The position numbers and the translations under genes are program-made. From assembly GCA_000708835.1 (NCBI GenBank), contig DF237040.1:62001-126000 (forward strand): DNA of 64,000 nt. Direction: 5' to 3'. Numbering within the stretch: position 1 is the stretch's first letter; each line of letters starts with the position of its first letter. The notes below the pieces were generated by a model. The model saw only the letters and a program-made list of their open reading frames with translations, made no database searches and was not told where the DNA came from. This DNA comes from Klebsormidium nitens. Lineage: Eukaryota; Streptophyta; Klebsormidiophyceae; Klebsormidiales; Klebsormidiaceae. Below are positions 24,541 through 36,272 of the stretch, one piece after another.

Positions 24541-24594
24541 TTATGCTGGAGTCGGAGTTGGAGTCGGAGTTGGAGTCGGAGTCAAAGCTTTCAA
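24481..24594. repeat. Tandem repeats at the ClpP 3' end
   Basis: The last codons and stop of ClpP lie in a 12-bp repeat, plus-strand unit GGAGTCGGAGTT (about 24549-24586), encoding TPTP on the minus strand. Just downstream of the stop, a related unit, GAGCACTTATGYTGGAGTCG, occurs at about 24481 and 24535, with a weaker copy (AAGCATTTATGCTGG) between them. The stop codon itself therefore sits inside repeated DNA. Confidence 0.7.
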
Positions 24595-27500
24595 GGGGTT
24601 GCTGATGACCCCGTCAATCAGCCCATACTCCATGGCTTCCTTTGAGCTCATGAAGAAATCGCGATCGGTGTCGGAGACAATCTTTTCCAGCGGCTGGCCG
24701 GTGTGGTATGCGAGGTACCCGTTCAGGTTGGCCTTGTGGTGCAAAATCTCGTTCGCCTGGGGAGACACAGAACAAAGAGGTCATTTCAGTAGGTCTGCGA
24801 AAGGATACGTGTTGCGCGAAAGCAGAGCGACTCCAGTTGGCACAAAACAGACTTCAGAGTGCATTGTCTTGCTTTCATGTTGCAGCTGTACGTAAGCTGT
24901 GCATTCAATCAGAATGGGAGAAAGAGAAAGAAGGGCCAAAAGGAAAGACATCACAGACCCTCGAAGAACTTGCATAAATAGTGACGCCACTGATGACAGT
25001 GCCCAGTTGACACGCGGACCAACAGCAGCGCGCCCATACGGAATCAAATGTGTCTTCAAAGGAGACGAAGGCATATGACACGGTGAGCGTGGACGCTGAC
25101 ACGCGCTAGACCTCAAACCTGAGAGGAGAAGGGGCGTCCTGCATTTAGAGCTAGCTCTCAAGACACGCCAGATGTCCATGCATCTCAGACATTCGCTAGA
25201 AGCAGCGTACCTGAATTTCGACGTCCGTCTGCTGCCCCTGCGCCCCTCCCAGCGGCTGATGGATCATAATGCGCGCATTGGGTAGTGCGTACCGCTTGCC
25301 TGCAAAGAGAACGCCCACAACGTGAGGATGACTGCGGACGGTTGAGCTCAATGCGTTGGTAATCTCAAACGGGGAACACGCTTAGCATTGGTGATCCCAC
25401 CGGAAAGCAAACATGGCGTGGCTGATCCCGATCGGAGATGAAACACAGCGTTCGTGAACCCAAACGGGAAGCAATTATTGACATAGTCAGTTTAAAAAAA
25501 AAGTGTTCCTACTAGGTCAAATCAGAAAGGGACGTTACGAACAGGCGCAGTGGCCCAATGGCAGCCCGCCCATCGGACTGCTCAGCAGCAAACAATGCGA
25601 AAAGGACAAAGTAAGCCACAATTAATGATCGTTGCCCGCAGGAGGAAATAAACAGTGTTCTTCACTGCCTGGCACGCGCTCCTTACCTTTCGTTCCTCCG
25701 CTGAGAAGGAAGGCTCCCATACTGGCGGCCAAACCAACGCAGACGGTGCTCACGTCGCACCGGATGTGCCGCATGGTGTCAAAGATGGCCATCCCTGAAC
25801 GGGCGAAATGCATAACGGTTGGTTTGACACTCACTTTCTTGAAACCGGGTACAGTCCGTGCGTTTTAGGAAGTGGCATTTCAGCACAGAGGAAGGCTAAT
25901 TTGGCTTCGCTAGGCGCTCTTCACGACAAAAAAACCCGTGCAGGCTAAAGCGATTTTCCAGATCTGCAGTGTCGCTTTTTACGTAATGACTTCTAATCCA
26001 CTTGAGAGCAGTCATCAGGAACTTTAGTTGCGGAACTCTAACCCAGTGCCCCAAGTGCGAACACACGCTGTGCCATTTTCTACACCAGAGCAACTTGCTA
26101 GCACAGGATGCAGATGAGCTGCAAATGGTCATCTTGATCGGCGAGCAGCCTGAACAGTGGGAGCTCTCAACAGATTCGTAGAACTATCAACAGAGTTCGC
26201 TGTGCATCCTACCTGCAGTAACCGATCCACCGGGGGAGTTCACGTACATAATGATGTCCTGCATCATGAGTTGGCGGGGAGGTTTGCAGACGGCAAGATA
26301 ATATGGCTACAACTGTTGCATTGGACTGACGCAAGATAGTCAGCGTGCTTCTCATGAAGTAGCACAACATTCCATAACAGCTATTTAGAAGATGCTTTCG
26401 CAAACCCAAAGAACGCCTGCGTTGGTCCGCACTTGTCGCCTTCCATCCTTTCTCTTTGTGGGACGTCTTACATGCTCCCTAGTCCAGATAAACCGCTGCT
26501 AAACACCGCTGGCTCGAACAAACACTCTCATCCACACATAAACGCCATAAGGAAACGCTCCAGGCGGTGCTACGGTCACCCTCAGACAGTTTCGACTGAC
26601 CACACAAAAAGACGAGAAGCGGGCAATCACCTTGCCGGGATCTGCCGCGTCGAGGTACAGCAGCTGAGCCACGATAATGTTGGCCATGTCGTCATCAACC
26701 GCTCCTCCACAGCGGATAATCCTCTGAAAACACACGATAGAGGATAAGCTCTCGGAATCTATCATTCGGTGTGTTGACGTTCTTTGAGACGACTCCTTCA
26801 GACGTATTGGACTATCCAATCTGGACGACTCCTTCGGATGTGTTGAAGTATCCAATCTGGAAGAATGAATGCGCTGCTTGATCTCATTGGCCAGCACAGA
26901 CCGCAAGCTGCTTCCAAAGCAAGCTGCTTGAGACGAGCACTCGGTGCGACCCATGTAAGATCGCGGCATGTCTTCAGACACGTGGCAGAGAAAGTTTGCT
27001 TAAGTGTACACATCCGGTGTTCTCTAATGTCCCTCTGACTTATTACCTTCAGGCGGACCAAGCTGGACACGCACATCATCGCATGCAACAGCTTCCCTTT
27101 CGAGGCTTGTGTTCTGCCAATCACATCAAGTAGAGCAATAAATCATGGTAGCGCAGAAGTACTCACGTGCTGAAAGAGCTGGCTGATAACGCCCTGAAAC
27201 CGCTCAACCATCCCCGGCGGAGGGCCCTGCCCGTCCGCACGAATGTCACCCATCAGAGCAGAGTACGGGGTTTCAATGTTCCTGCATGAACAGATGTCAC
27301 CGGCTGAGTGCTAAGCTAGCATACACATTTGCATAATAGCTAGAATGTTGTTGGTTGATACTTGTGGTCCACCCCAGGTTGAGATCGACTGACCTAGGAT
27401 AAGAGGCACGCTCACATGCATCTTCTGCTTGTACGCATGGAAAAAGAGGTAGCCAAGCAATGATTAAGAAACTCCCGTCTGCCGCCGCAACTCATCACGG

Positions 27501-28894
27501 AAACCATTTCTCAACATCACCCGTTGCGGAAGAGCATTTCAAAAAGTCGACCGCAGTAACTCTAAGGTGTGCTCTTAGACACGAAGTGAATGGAGAATTA
27601 AGAGGTATGTGGCAACTGATAGGAAGTTTGCGACCAATCAAAACCAACTATGAGCAGATTGCTCTGAAACGCGACAAGTCGCTCAAATGCACACCATGGG
27701 TGCCTAAGCAGCACACATTGTTGATGCTTGTTGATGCTGCTTTGTAGGCAACAAGTCTCAAGACACACACCTCCCGGCAGCTAGCGCTTAGGCTTTATAC
27801 AGCTTGGGTTTCATACATGAGAGCCTTAAAAATGCATCAACAATCCTCTGAAGAGACACATCCAGCCACTTCTTTCAATCGCAAGAGCACTGAAACTTTC
27901 CACTTGCATAACCAACCCGTGTTCTGCTTCTTCTCACTGTAGATGGAATGTAAACCTACCGATTGTCAACGGGAAAGATTATCATTGCTTGCGCTGAGTC
28001 ACCAATTGTCCCACAACCTTATACATCGCCTCAGGAAGACGCCCATTGGTATCCAAGATATTCCATTTCGAGCCAAGAAACGCTGATCCATAACCCAAGA
28101 AACGAGTGTGACACCAGCAAGAAAGGCTTACGAGATGGAGGTAATTGGCGATGCTGCTCCAGAAAGTCCTGGGTACCCCTGTTCTGACATGAGCCCTGGC
28201 GACCGGAACCCCTCTGCGGCGGCCACTATACTCCTGTTACACATACAAATGAAGTTGAGACTCCTCATCAGTGGAGAAACTGTTTGAAGGTGCTCTAAAG
28301 GTTTTGCATATGCGCAAAAAGACAGAGCACTTATGAACTGTGCCCAACAATACTTTGCATATTTCCACTCACAGACTGCCTCTCAGGATTGAGCCTCTCA
28401 GCGGATTGTCTTAAAGGCCTCAACTATTCGCATGTCACTGCCAGCCACAATGCTATCATCTGACAGATAGCATTTGTGTGTCAACCTTATCAAGGTTTGC
28501 ATCAGTCACTTCTTACATGATTAGGCGGTGCAAAGTCCGACACAGCTCTTTGCAGAGGTGTCATCTTCTTTCGGGAGTGCTGAAACGCCACCAGCGTACC
28601 ATGCACGGAATTATGTCATTGCAACAAAGAGTTGGACGGATGCTTCCAACATGAGACGCGGGCATGCCCAATCAACAAGAATCAACCAGACACGCAAAGA
28701 AAGCTTTCTCACCTGGCCTTCTGACTTGCTTTTCTGTTCACCGCCAAACTTTTAGTTTTCAAAGCCGCGCCTCTGAAGGGTGTGGACAGAGTGCAGGGCA
28801 TCTGCCTATGCTCAACCTGCTGTGTTCTGCTTGGGGCACTCGCCGCCACCCCTGCCGCACCTGCAGCCACGCCTCGCACTACGCTGGAGGCCAT
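24541..28894 (-). CDS. CLPP: Plastid-targeted ClpP protease subunit (ClpP5/ClpP3-like)
   Basis: Eight exons join in phase: 28894-28713, 28233-28132, 27281-27167, 26723-26631, 26258-26213, 25794-25687, 25299-25211 and 24756-24541, giving 316 residues. The N-terminal 60-90 residues are rich in Ala/Ser/Arg and poor in acids, like a chloroplast transit peptide. The mature core shows [15 protein letters not shown] and [10 protein letters not shown], then the catalytic triad: Ser204 (LAASMGAF), His229 (IMIHQPLGG) and Asp278 (DTDRDFF). The spacing equals that of bacterial ClpP, so this is an active-type P subunit, not a catalytically dead ClpR. The motifs are closest to plant nuclear ClpP5/ClpP3 of the stromal Clp core. 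The C-terminus ends in a Thr-Pro repeat that I do not know from other ClpPs. The gene is head-to-head with the F-box/LRR gene. Confidence 0.88.
26788..26859. repeat. Two 36-bp tandem units in a ClpP intron
   Basis: Two adjacent 36-bp units (26788-26823 and 26824-26859) begin GACGACTCCTTC and end TATCCAATCTG; they differ at only a few positions. A degraded third copy may precede them at about 26757-26787. They lie in the intron between the exons at 27281-27167 and 26723-26631. Confidence 0.75.
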
Positions 28895-29539
28895 TCTGAC
28901 ACCAAATCAAACAACCTATCGTTCAACGACCTCCTCTACAAAGCAGGCCGTACAAGCTTTTGGAAAGGGGCGGATTACAACTCAGTTGGTAACCAGCAGT
29001 GAGACAGCAATGTTCTCTTCTCAGCAATGGCAAAAGTTGCTGTGCACATCAATTTAGCTCACAAATTGTTCTCTGCCTCTGTTCCTCGGTGACGAATCCT
29101 TGCGTGAGTACTCTTACAGTACCGTTATCGAAAAGCGGCGCCAAAGGCATCGCCCTTAACGCTTGTTTTGGCAGGGCGAATGCAAGAACCGGCTGCTCCT
29201 GCCGTTACGCCTGCCGTGTGTGGCGGCCTCAAGATTGGTAGGCGTGGCAGAAGCAGCATTCAGCAAAGCTCATATTTTCGTTCTCATGCAAGGGGAAGAC
29301 AGGAACACAAGTTACAACTGAGCTGAAGCAATCTGCATACATGTCTGTTCTCGGTAGGAGGATCCTAGACCGAGACCGGACTCTTATATCTTCGGACTGT
29401 TGGCGTTGCCGACCCATTTATACCGGGCTCGTGTGTGTGTGTTCGGTGTTGGCACCTTCTCACGAGTCCATTGTCTCATCCATCTTCGGTCAACAGCGCA
29501 CACAGTTGGTTATCCTGCCGTCCTCTTTTGACGGTAAGA
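28895..29539. promoter_or_regulatory. Head-to-head intergenic region, ClpP and F-box/LRR
   Basis: This 645-bp gap separates the start codons of two divergent genes and must hold both promoters and 5' UTRs. A TATA-like CATTTATACC lies at about 29414-29423, roughly 120 bp before the F-box/LRR start codon, at a distance that would suit it. A shared promoter is inference. Confidence 0.35.
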
Positions 29540-31021
29540 ATGGCAGAAGACGGAAACCTCGAAAGTGACTGCCCCTTTGACCGGCTCTCTGACGAGATCC
29601 TTCAGCAGATCCTTGAACGGGCATGCGGTTGGAATTGGTGTCTTCCTGTGTGGAAGCTGCCAGACCTGGCTGGAGATGGCTGCTGGGTGTCAGCCCGCAA
29701 ACTGAATACTCTTTCGGGCGTTTGTCAGAGATTCAGGCAGCTGAACGTTGCGGGGACCGCCAAGCATGTTATTTGGGCATTCCAAAAGGCTGGCACGCCG
29801 ATGGTTGGGGTTGCAGCCATGAGCCAGACTGGCGAGCATCTACGGAGTCTGGCAATGCACTACATACAGCGGGATGAGTCTCGTGAGCAGGGCCAAAGGA
29901 TTCAAGCTAGTGCTTCCATTGAGTTGCTAACTGCTATCCTTAGGCAGTCAACCAATCTCGACACCTTCTTATTGGTTGACAATCGGCTCCCGCAAAGTGA
30001 GGAAGCCTCTCAACATCTCTGGAAACTGATTGGAGGACTTCCTCTCAGGCGCTTCTGGTTGGTAGATTCGGGATTCAGTTGCTTGGAGCGAATGAGAAGT
30101 ACACTGAAGTTCCGGCATTTGGTGGAAGTGAAAATAAAGTCTACAAGCATTTCTGACCAATTTGTTGACTCCCTATTACGCCAAGCTCCTGTGCTTGAGA
30201 CACTGTGCCTGAAAGGGTGTACTGGTCTAGAAGAGCCGAGTTTCCAGTCTCAAAGTCTGAAGGACTTGAGCTTAGATTTGAACCTCATCTATGATTTGAG
30301 AAGCGGCGCAGTGGTTGTCAACGCACCAAATCTGAGGTCTCTGATGGGGATTCCTAAGCTCCGCCTTCTTCGCCTACACGCCCCCCTGCTTGATCGGCTG
30401 GGTTTGCTTGGTCCAGTATCAGTTATTGAACCTGAGAACCATAGATTCAAGCTGTCAGAGCTGAAGATTGAAGGAGACAAGTGGCGGATGGCACAACTAG
30501 AGGGGCTTTTGCATAAGTTCAGGCCTTCGGAGAAACTCAAGCTCGTGTTTGACATGAAGTACTGGGCCCAAGATAGTGAAGCTCGCTGTCTCTCCACGTT
30601 CTTGCAAAAAATGCCTCCCACATTGATTCAGTGGAATGTGAGCACAGCAAGTAGTCAGCTATACGTCGGAGAAAACTGCTCAAGTAAGCTGCGCAGAATC
30701 CAATTCGATCTGCTCAAGTATGTGCACTTCGTCGTGTTATCTCGCGAGGACTTCAAGGTGATGACTGCACTCTTGGGTTGTTGCCCAAAGCTTGAGAAGG
30801 TAGTTGTAGAGTTGAGGCATCTTGAAAGTCCCGTAGACAAGCTTGCAACGAGGGCCGTTGAACTGCAAAAAGCCCACCCGCATGCAGACATAAGCTTTGA
30901 GGAGCCCCCTCATTACGTGTCATCAGGACTTCTTTTAGAGACAGCAGAGATGGGCCAGGAGGCAATGGACGCACTGTTACAAGAGTGCTACCCGCCGTCG
31001 TGGCGTAGAGGATTCCAATAA
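29540..31021 (+). CDS. F-box/leucine-rich-repeat protein, intronless
   Basis: A single uninterrupted exon encodes 493 residues. An F-box lies near residues 12-70: CPFDRLSDEILQQILERA, then a 20-residue insert and LNTLSGVCQRFRQLN. After it come irregular leucine-rich repeats such as VLETLCLKGCTGLEEPS, SLKDLSLDLN, APNLRSLMGIPKL and PKLRLLRLHAPLLDRLGL. The C-terminal part, with FKVMTALLGCCPKLEKVVVELRHL, resembles the FBD-like ends of plant F-box/LRR proteins. Such proteins are substrate adaptors of SCF ubiquitin ligases; the F-box binds Skp1 and the repeats bind a target, unknown here. The frame is open upstream of the chosen ATG but has no earlier ATG. Lack of introns contrasts with every other complete gene model here and could reflect a retroposed or lineage-expanded F-box gene. 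Confidence 0.75.
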   Translation: MAEDGNLESDCPFDRLSDEILQQILERACGWNWCLPVWKLPDLAGDGCWVSARKLNTLSGVCQRFRQLNVAGTAKHVIWAFQKAGTPMVGVAAMSQTGEHLRSLAMHYIQRDESREQGQRIQASASIELLTAILRQSTNLDTFLLVDNRLPQSEEASQHLWKLIGGLPLRRFWLVDSGFSCLERMRSTLKFRHLVEVKIKSTSISDQFVDSLLRQAPVLETLCLKGCTGLEEPSFQSQSLKDLSLDLNLIYDLRSGAVVVNAPNLRSLMGIPKLRLLRLHAPLLDRLGLLGPVSVIEPENHRFKLSELKIEGDKWRMAQLEGLLHKFRPSEKLKLVFDMKYWAQDSEARCLSTFLQKMPPTLIQWNVSTASSQLYVGENCSSKLRRIQFDLLKYVHFVVLSREDFKVMTALLGCCPKLEKVVVELRHLESPVDKLATRAVELQKAHPHADISFEEPPHYVSSGLLLETAEMGQEAMDALLQECYPPSWRRGFQ

Positions 31022-32112
31022 GTTGCGCTATTGAGAGCCTTGGCGTCATTGGCAGCTCAAAGGTGCAGTCGGGGCTTTGTATCTCTTGTAATTAAGACTG
31101 CTTTCATTGTTAGTATGTGATTGAATTCTAGCCACTCTACTTCAGAACTGCCTTAACGTCTAACTCAGATGCAGAGTGACTCGTCATGATGGATACTTCT
31201 CTTGTAGCCCGTGCGAATCAAATGATGCAACAACTATGTTGGGAGTTTGTGAGAAGTGATCGACTTTTTCCTTGTGAAGTATATGCATGTTACTAACTGC
31301 ATATAACTTAAGGACTTGGATTACGCACATGCCAGCTCAAACTCCATGCACAATATGAGCCTTCATGCGCGGCAGGCCTAGCTGGCGGCCGGGCCTGCAG
31401 CTTGCAACTTCATAAAACTTGCGCGGATCATGTCGGATGAAGGACACGGGAGAGCTATGGTGCGGATTTCGATTGCAGCAAATTGGTAGCGTTGTCCTAC
31501 GATAAGCCGGCAAACACCGTCCGCAGAACCTACTGAAAACCTTCAATCGTATACCTACGTATGTCGCAGATTGGTACGCCTGCCGTGCGTGCGGAAATTC
31601 CAATTTGCCGCAATCTTGGCTCAAATTTCAATTTTCGTAGGTCAATCGTAGGTGTAGGTATTGAAATGCGGTGTTAACAATAATTCTGCATGAGCCTCGT
31701 GTATGCGGCTCAAGTAACTCAACCAAGCTGAGCAGGCTGCAGCACATTTGCATGCCATGGCCAGGCCCCAGCCTGCCAAGGCACTCCGCCATCCTTGTAA
31801 GCTTGTAGCATTGGGTTGGCAATGGAGCAGGGGTATGGTGCCTCTCCGTTTTGGCAGGATACAGTGGCCTTAGACAATTGTGTAATGTCTTTCATTATGG
31901 AGCAACCGCTGAGGTTGCTGCCTTCGCCATGCCTTCTGGGTCATGAGGGCTGGCTTCTTTTTGCTAGCAACATCTAAGTCAGGCCGCGGTCAGGGGTTTT
32001 TTTCTTCATTCAGATGCACTAGCAGGCTTTTACTTGAAGCCTGAAGTTGCAAGCCTGGCGCTTGGCTAGATATTGCCCAAGCTGTCTTGCCGCGAAGTGA
32101 ACTCCGCGGTGG

Positions 32113-32397
32113 ATGCTGTTGCAACTCAAGAATGGTCTGGCAGTATTAAATGGAGCCGGATACTCAGGAGAAGGGACGCCACTGGAGACTGGGTTTTCCC
32201 TCAAGGAGGTAAGCATTTTGCAACTTGGAAGCTTGCGAGCCCGGCAAATGTTGCTCTTTGTGCCCCGTAGGATCTGTTGGAAGGACTTGCTTGCCTGGCA
32301 GGTGGGCCAATTGTTAATTCAGAAGCCTTAGCATCTGTCTCTGCTGAATGCAATGTAATCTTCATAATAGACACGAAAGTGGTGAAGCTAAAGCTCT
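32113..32397 (+). other. Possible exons of an unrecognised gene
   Basis: The segment 32113-32207 (ATG, then LQLKNGLAVLNGAGYSGEG, ending in a GAG|GTAAGC donor) can be spliced in phase 0 to 32271-32397 (acceptor CCCCGTAG). The second part reads DLLEGLACLAGGPIVNSEAL and continues to a stop at 32395. The amino-acid composition is protein-like, but I do not recognise the family. Further protein-like, splice-flanked pieces lie near 32880-33080. This could be a small gene, a relic or chance. Confidence 0.25.
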
Positions 32398-33407
32398 GAT
32401 TGATCAGCGATGCTGTCAGCCTTCCACCAGCAGAATCTAGTACGTCACATACCTTCACATTTACCATAGAGCTTGAGCTTTGGATCAGCTCTGATTAAGA
32501 AGTTTTCTGACAAGGGGGCAGCCACACAAAGCTGAGTCACTTGCATTAGCTCAGAAATTGCCAAGCTCTATTGTAAAGAATACCAAGTTTCAGTCACTGC
32601 ATTATTTCAGATTCTGTCCCGCGTGAGCACCAGTGCTGCGATCTGCATGCACAGCATACTCTACTGCCAAAGCGGGCTCTTTCAGCTGCCTTGAGGTGGT
32701 GGTCTCCTTATCAGGCCCCCTAGATGTCAGAAAAGCTTTGCCAATTTTGAGCAATTGTTTGCAGCTAATCAGATAACTAGAACTTACATGGAAAAAAGAG
32801 TTCAACCAAGCATGGTTGCCTGATGCAGTTGTGCAATTTTGAAGTTGGCCTGCTGACAAATGTTTTGAATCCTTGCAGGTGATCAGATAACGTTTTGTTA
32901 CACAAAGCTGCCACCTGAGTCCGCCAGCTGCGAGATGCGGTAAGACCTATTAAGATGCTCTTTTAACTTCAACAACAATCTGGCAAAGTGCACGTTGCGG
33001 ATTGTTGCTGTTCTGCTTCAGGTTTCACTGTCACCATCCGGTGACAAAGTTTTGAGGCAGCGGCATCTTGGGGCATCTGCCCACTCGAATATGTGAGGCC
33101 CAATTGTCGAGTTGCGTCAGAAGCCATTGGATGTGTTCAGCCAATAAGTTGATGTAACCATGGCCCAGGTCGTTGGGGCAACTTGGATGAAGCAGAGTGG
33201 TTTGCTGGGAGTAAAAGCAAGTCCGCACACCGGATTCTGTGTCTGACTTGTGGAAGTTTCTGTGCATCGGTGTGTGACTCAACACGCTGCCACTGAACTT
33301 TTGCAGCACCCCTAGACGTACTGTCGAAGGCATCCACGACGCATCTGTCGACGACGTCAAATATACGGTCTGGCCCTAGTGATTCTCGTTAGAGGCTCAT
33401 GGTAGAA

Positions 33408-33456
33408 TTCAATGGATCCCATGGCTTCGAATCAAATGGATCACATGGCTTCAACT
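33408..33456. repeat. Short tandem repeat, about 23 bp, two units
   Basis: Two adjacent units built on CAATGGATCCCATGGCTTC and AAATGGATCACATGGCTTC. No coding role is visible. Confidence 0.6.
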
Positions 33457-36202
33457 TTGGTTTTGTTGTCATGACTCGGATTCCTTTGGAACATATGCGA
33501 CCACCAATGAAATGTTGGAAAGTGACTTCTTCAAACAGTACTATTCGCTAAACGCCTCCCAACGGCAAGACAAGTTTGTGCGCCATGACGCTAATCAGTT
33601 TGTTATATAATCCTGTAGGACAGCCTTGACGATGCATGCATGAGAATTCGATAGAACATGCAAGCTACATTTGGCAGCACGGCGGCAAAAGATCTGATCG
33701 ACTTAGAGGGCATGGTGCAATCAAAGGTTCAGCCTTCCGTGCGTATACAATTATGTCTTTATTGCCCATAGTTGGTCACCAGGTGTGCGCAGTATGCCAT
33801 CCATGCACATTTTTTGCATGCCATCGGGTAGATGCCATTTCAAGCCCACAGACGTGTAATAAAGATAAGTTCAATAGCAATGTCATCCGGCACATGTACA
33901 AGAGCATTGATCCTAATGAATCAATGGGGTGCACATCCATATGCCGTACATCAACATGATCAATATATATGACTATGCTAGGAAGTACGCCAGCGACTTC
34001 TGTGAACAGCTTGCCTGGTTGCTTATGTATATTGATGGGCTCAGTGGAATTCAAGCGTCTTACAATGTCGTATGGGACGGTTTGTGCACCTCTCGAAAAG
34101 TTCTGTATCAACTCAATTGCGCGGTCTTAATAAGTCAAAAGAAGGCGATTCTCGAGCACAGTTCAAAGAGTGCAACTTCTGGATTGATGTACGTATATGT
34201 ACACCACGTCTCCAGCAAGGCTTCTTGAAGATGCACCAGGTCAGACGCAACTTTCTCACTCTGCCCTGCAACAACTTATTCAAGCGCTATGATCAGTTCG
34301 TATTCCTAGCCACTCCTTTTGCATACTCGATGAATAGCTATTGTTGACCTATGTAAGCTTGTCAGATCCGGAAGCGGCGCACCCGAAATCTAGACGCGGG
34401 CGTCAACATAATCGAGCGTTTGTAATCTGTTTTGCAAACAGACGCGGAGGCAACAGTCCATTAAATGACCACCATTTAAGACCAAGCGCTGTCAACCGCA
34501 CTCTTTTACTGCGTATCACAAGGCAGCAATGACCGGGGGCGAAGAACAGCATGAGTACATGTCCAGTCGCGCGCAATGAGTCACCAATGAGCTGCCTGAT
34601 GTTCTCAAGATAGATGTCAACGATACACAAGACATTATAACTGGCAGCTGTTACGGATTGTTTGAACCTATGATACACCCTGAAATATAAGAGAGACAGA
34701 AGACAGTGAAAGGCAAGTAGGCCACTTCATTGATTTGCTAGCTCTCTTTGGACCGGATATGAGCAGATTGCACCCAATTTTTCCCGACATAGCTCAGAAC
34801 AGAGGCATCCAGTCTGACAGAAGTTACATTGTTTCAAAGAAAACAGGCCACAAATGAGGCAAACCAAACCCTGAAAACAATTCAAACTCTGCCAGCTCTC
34901 AGTTTGGAAGTTGGGCAGATCTCGCCTGAATCTCCAGCAGTCTTGTCGGGGCCAGTCCTGACACAAGCCCCAGTTCTCATCAAATCAAAGCAGCCTCATC
35001 CCAGCTTCCTCCTCCGTCCGTAACGATGGCATGCCGCCATACAGCTCACCCACAGCTCACTTTGTTGCTGTTGTGCATCTTCATTGCCTGCGCAGCAACC
35101 AGGCACACATGCATCTGCACCATGCCAGCTGCCCATCAACCTGCCATTTGCATCATTCACAAGGTCTAAAATGAGTTACTAGGTCTCTAAGCTGCACCCA
35201 ACGATCAGCAATGCCCCAGCAATGACCAAGACATCGCTGAAAAGCCGGGTTGGCAAGGTGGACAGAACTGGCTGATCACAATGCTGGATACTCCTTGCTT
35301 TAGAAGAATATTTGAACAAACAATAATGCAAAGCAAAGATTCAGTGGTAGTATCCTCGCTTGCTGGAGTTCAACATTGGACAGTATCCTCGCGCTGGCGT
35401 TGTCACGGTAGGCGCCCAGGCTAAGCATGCTGATCGTTAACTACCTGCTGCTGTGGCTGCTCCAGCTGATATTACTTCTGCTCCTTCCTTCCTTCAGACT
35501 GCTCAAGCCCTGGCTGCTAATTGTGCAGCATGCAATCGCGTGCCTCTAGGCTCTAGGCCTACAGTAGCTGGGCTCAGCCTACAGTAGTTGGGCGCCACCG
35601 ATGTTTATTGTTCCCTGACCTTGACACTCGCCTGCGGCCTTCATCTTGAGGGATCGACACTTGGCCGGGCCCCACTTTCGATTCGATCAACTCGTCACGG
35701 CTTGGCTGCAAGTGGTCCAGTGACGAAGTACAATTTGACGGGGCCCCACCCTGGGTGGCACCGCGAGTAAGTTTGCCCTAGCTACGAAATGGCTGCCGCA
35801 TTTGCTTGTGGAGGGATTGAAAAGCACCTACCAAGGCATGCCTCCGGATCATACCAGCATGAAGATGATGTTGCGTCATGTTGTGGACGTTGGTATCCAC
35901 CACTGGACAAGACGCCATGAGTGAGCTTTCGAAGAGCAAGCAAGCAGTCTGCCTAAAACCTTCACCATGGTCAGGGACAGTTTCCTACTATTCGCAGGGT
36001 TTAGGTACGAATTCGTACTTTTTGCCACGCAGAGCCTGCGTATATGTAGGTCCCGACCTGCTGAAAACCAACGACCGCAACCTACCGATGACCTACCGGG
36101 GGTAGGTCCGGCGTACGTATATCGCGGCAATATTTCAGAATTTGCACGCGGTCAAATCCGCACCGTAACTCTCCCGTGGACGTCGTACTATGATCGAGTG
36201 CA

Positions 36203-36272
36203 TTCGATGACATGCACATGATCTCAGATCTCCTCGATCGAACTAGTCTGAGATCATGTGCATGTCATCGAA
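36203..36272. repeat. Perfect 26-bp inverted repeat with 18-nt loop
   Basis: The arm 36203-36228 (contains GACATGCACATGATCTCAGA) is the exact reverse complement of 36247-36272, leaving an 18-nt spacer that contains GATCGAACTAG. A perfect hairpin of this length is far beyond chance for this window. Confidence 0.85.

Noticed and set aside
24239-24895. Plus-strand frame of 218 codons with VGVGVGVG
   Set aside because: It is the opposite strand of the ClpP last exon and its 12-bp repeat.
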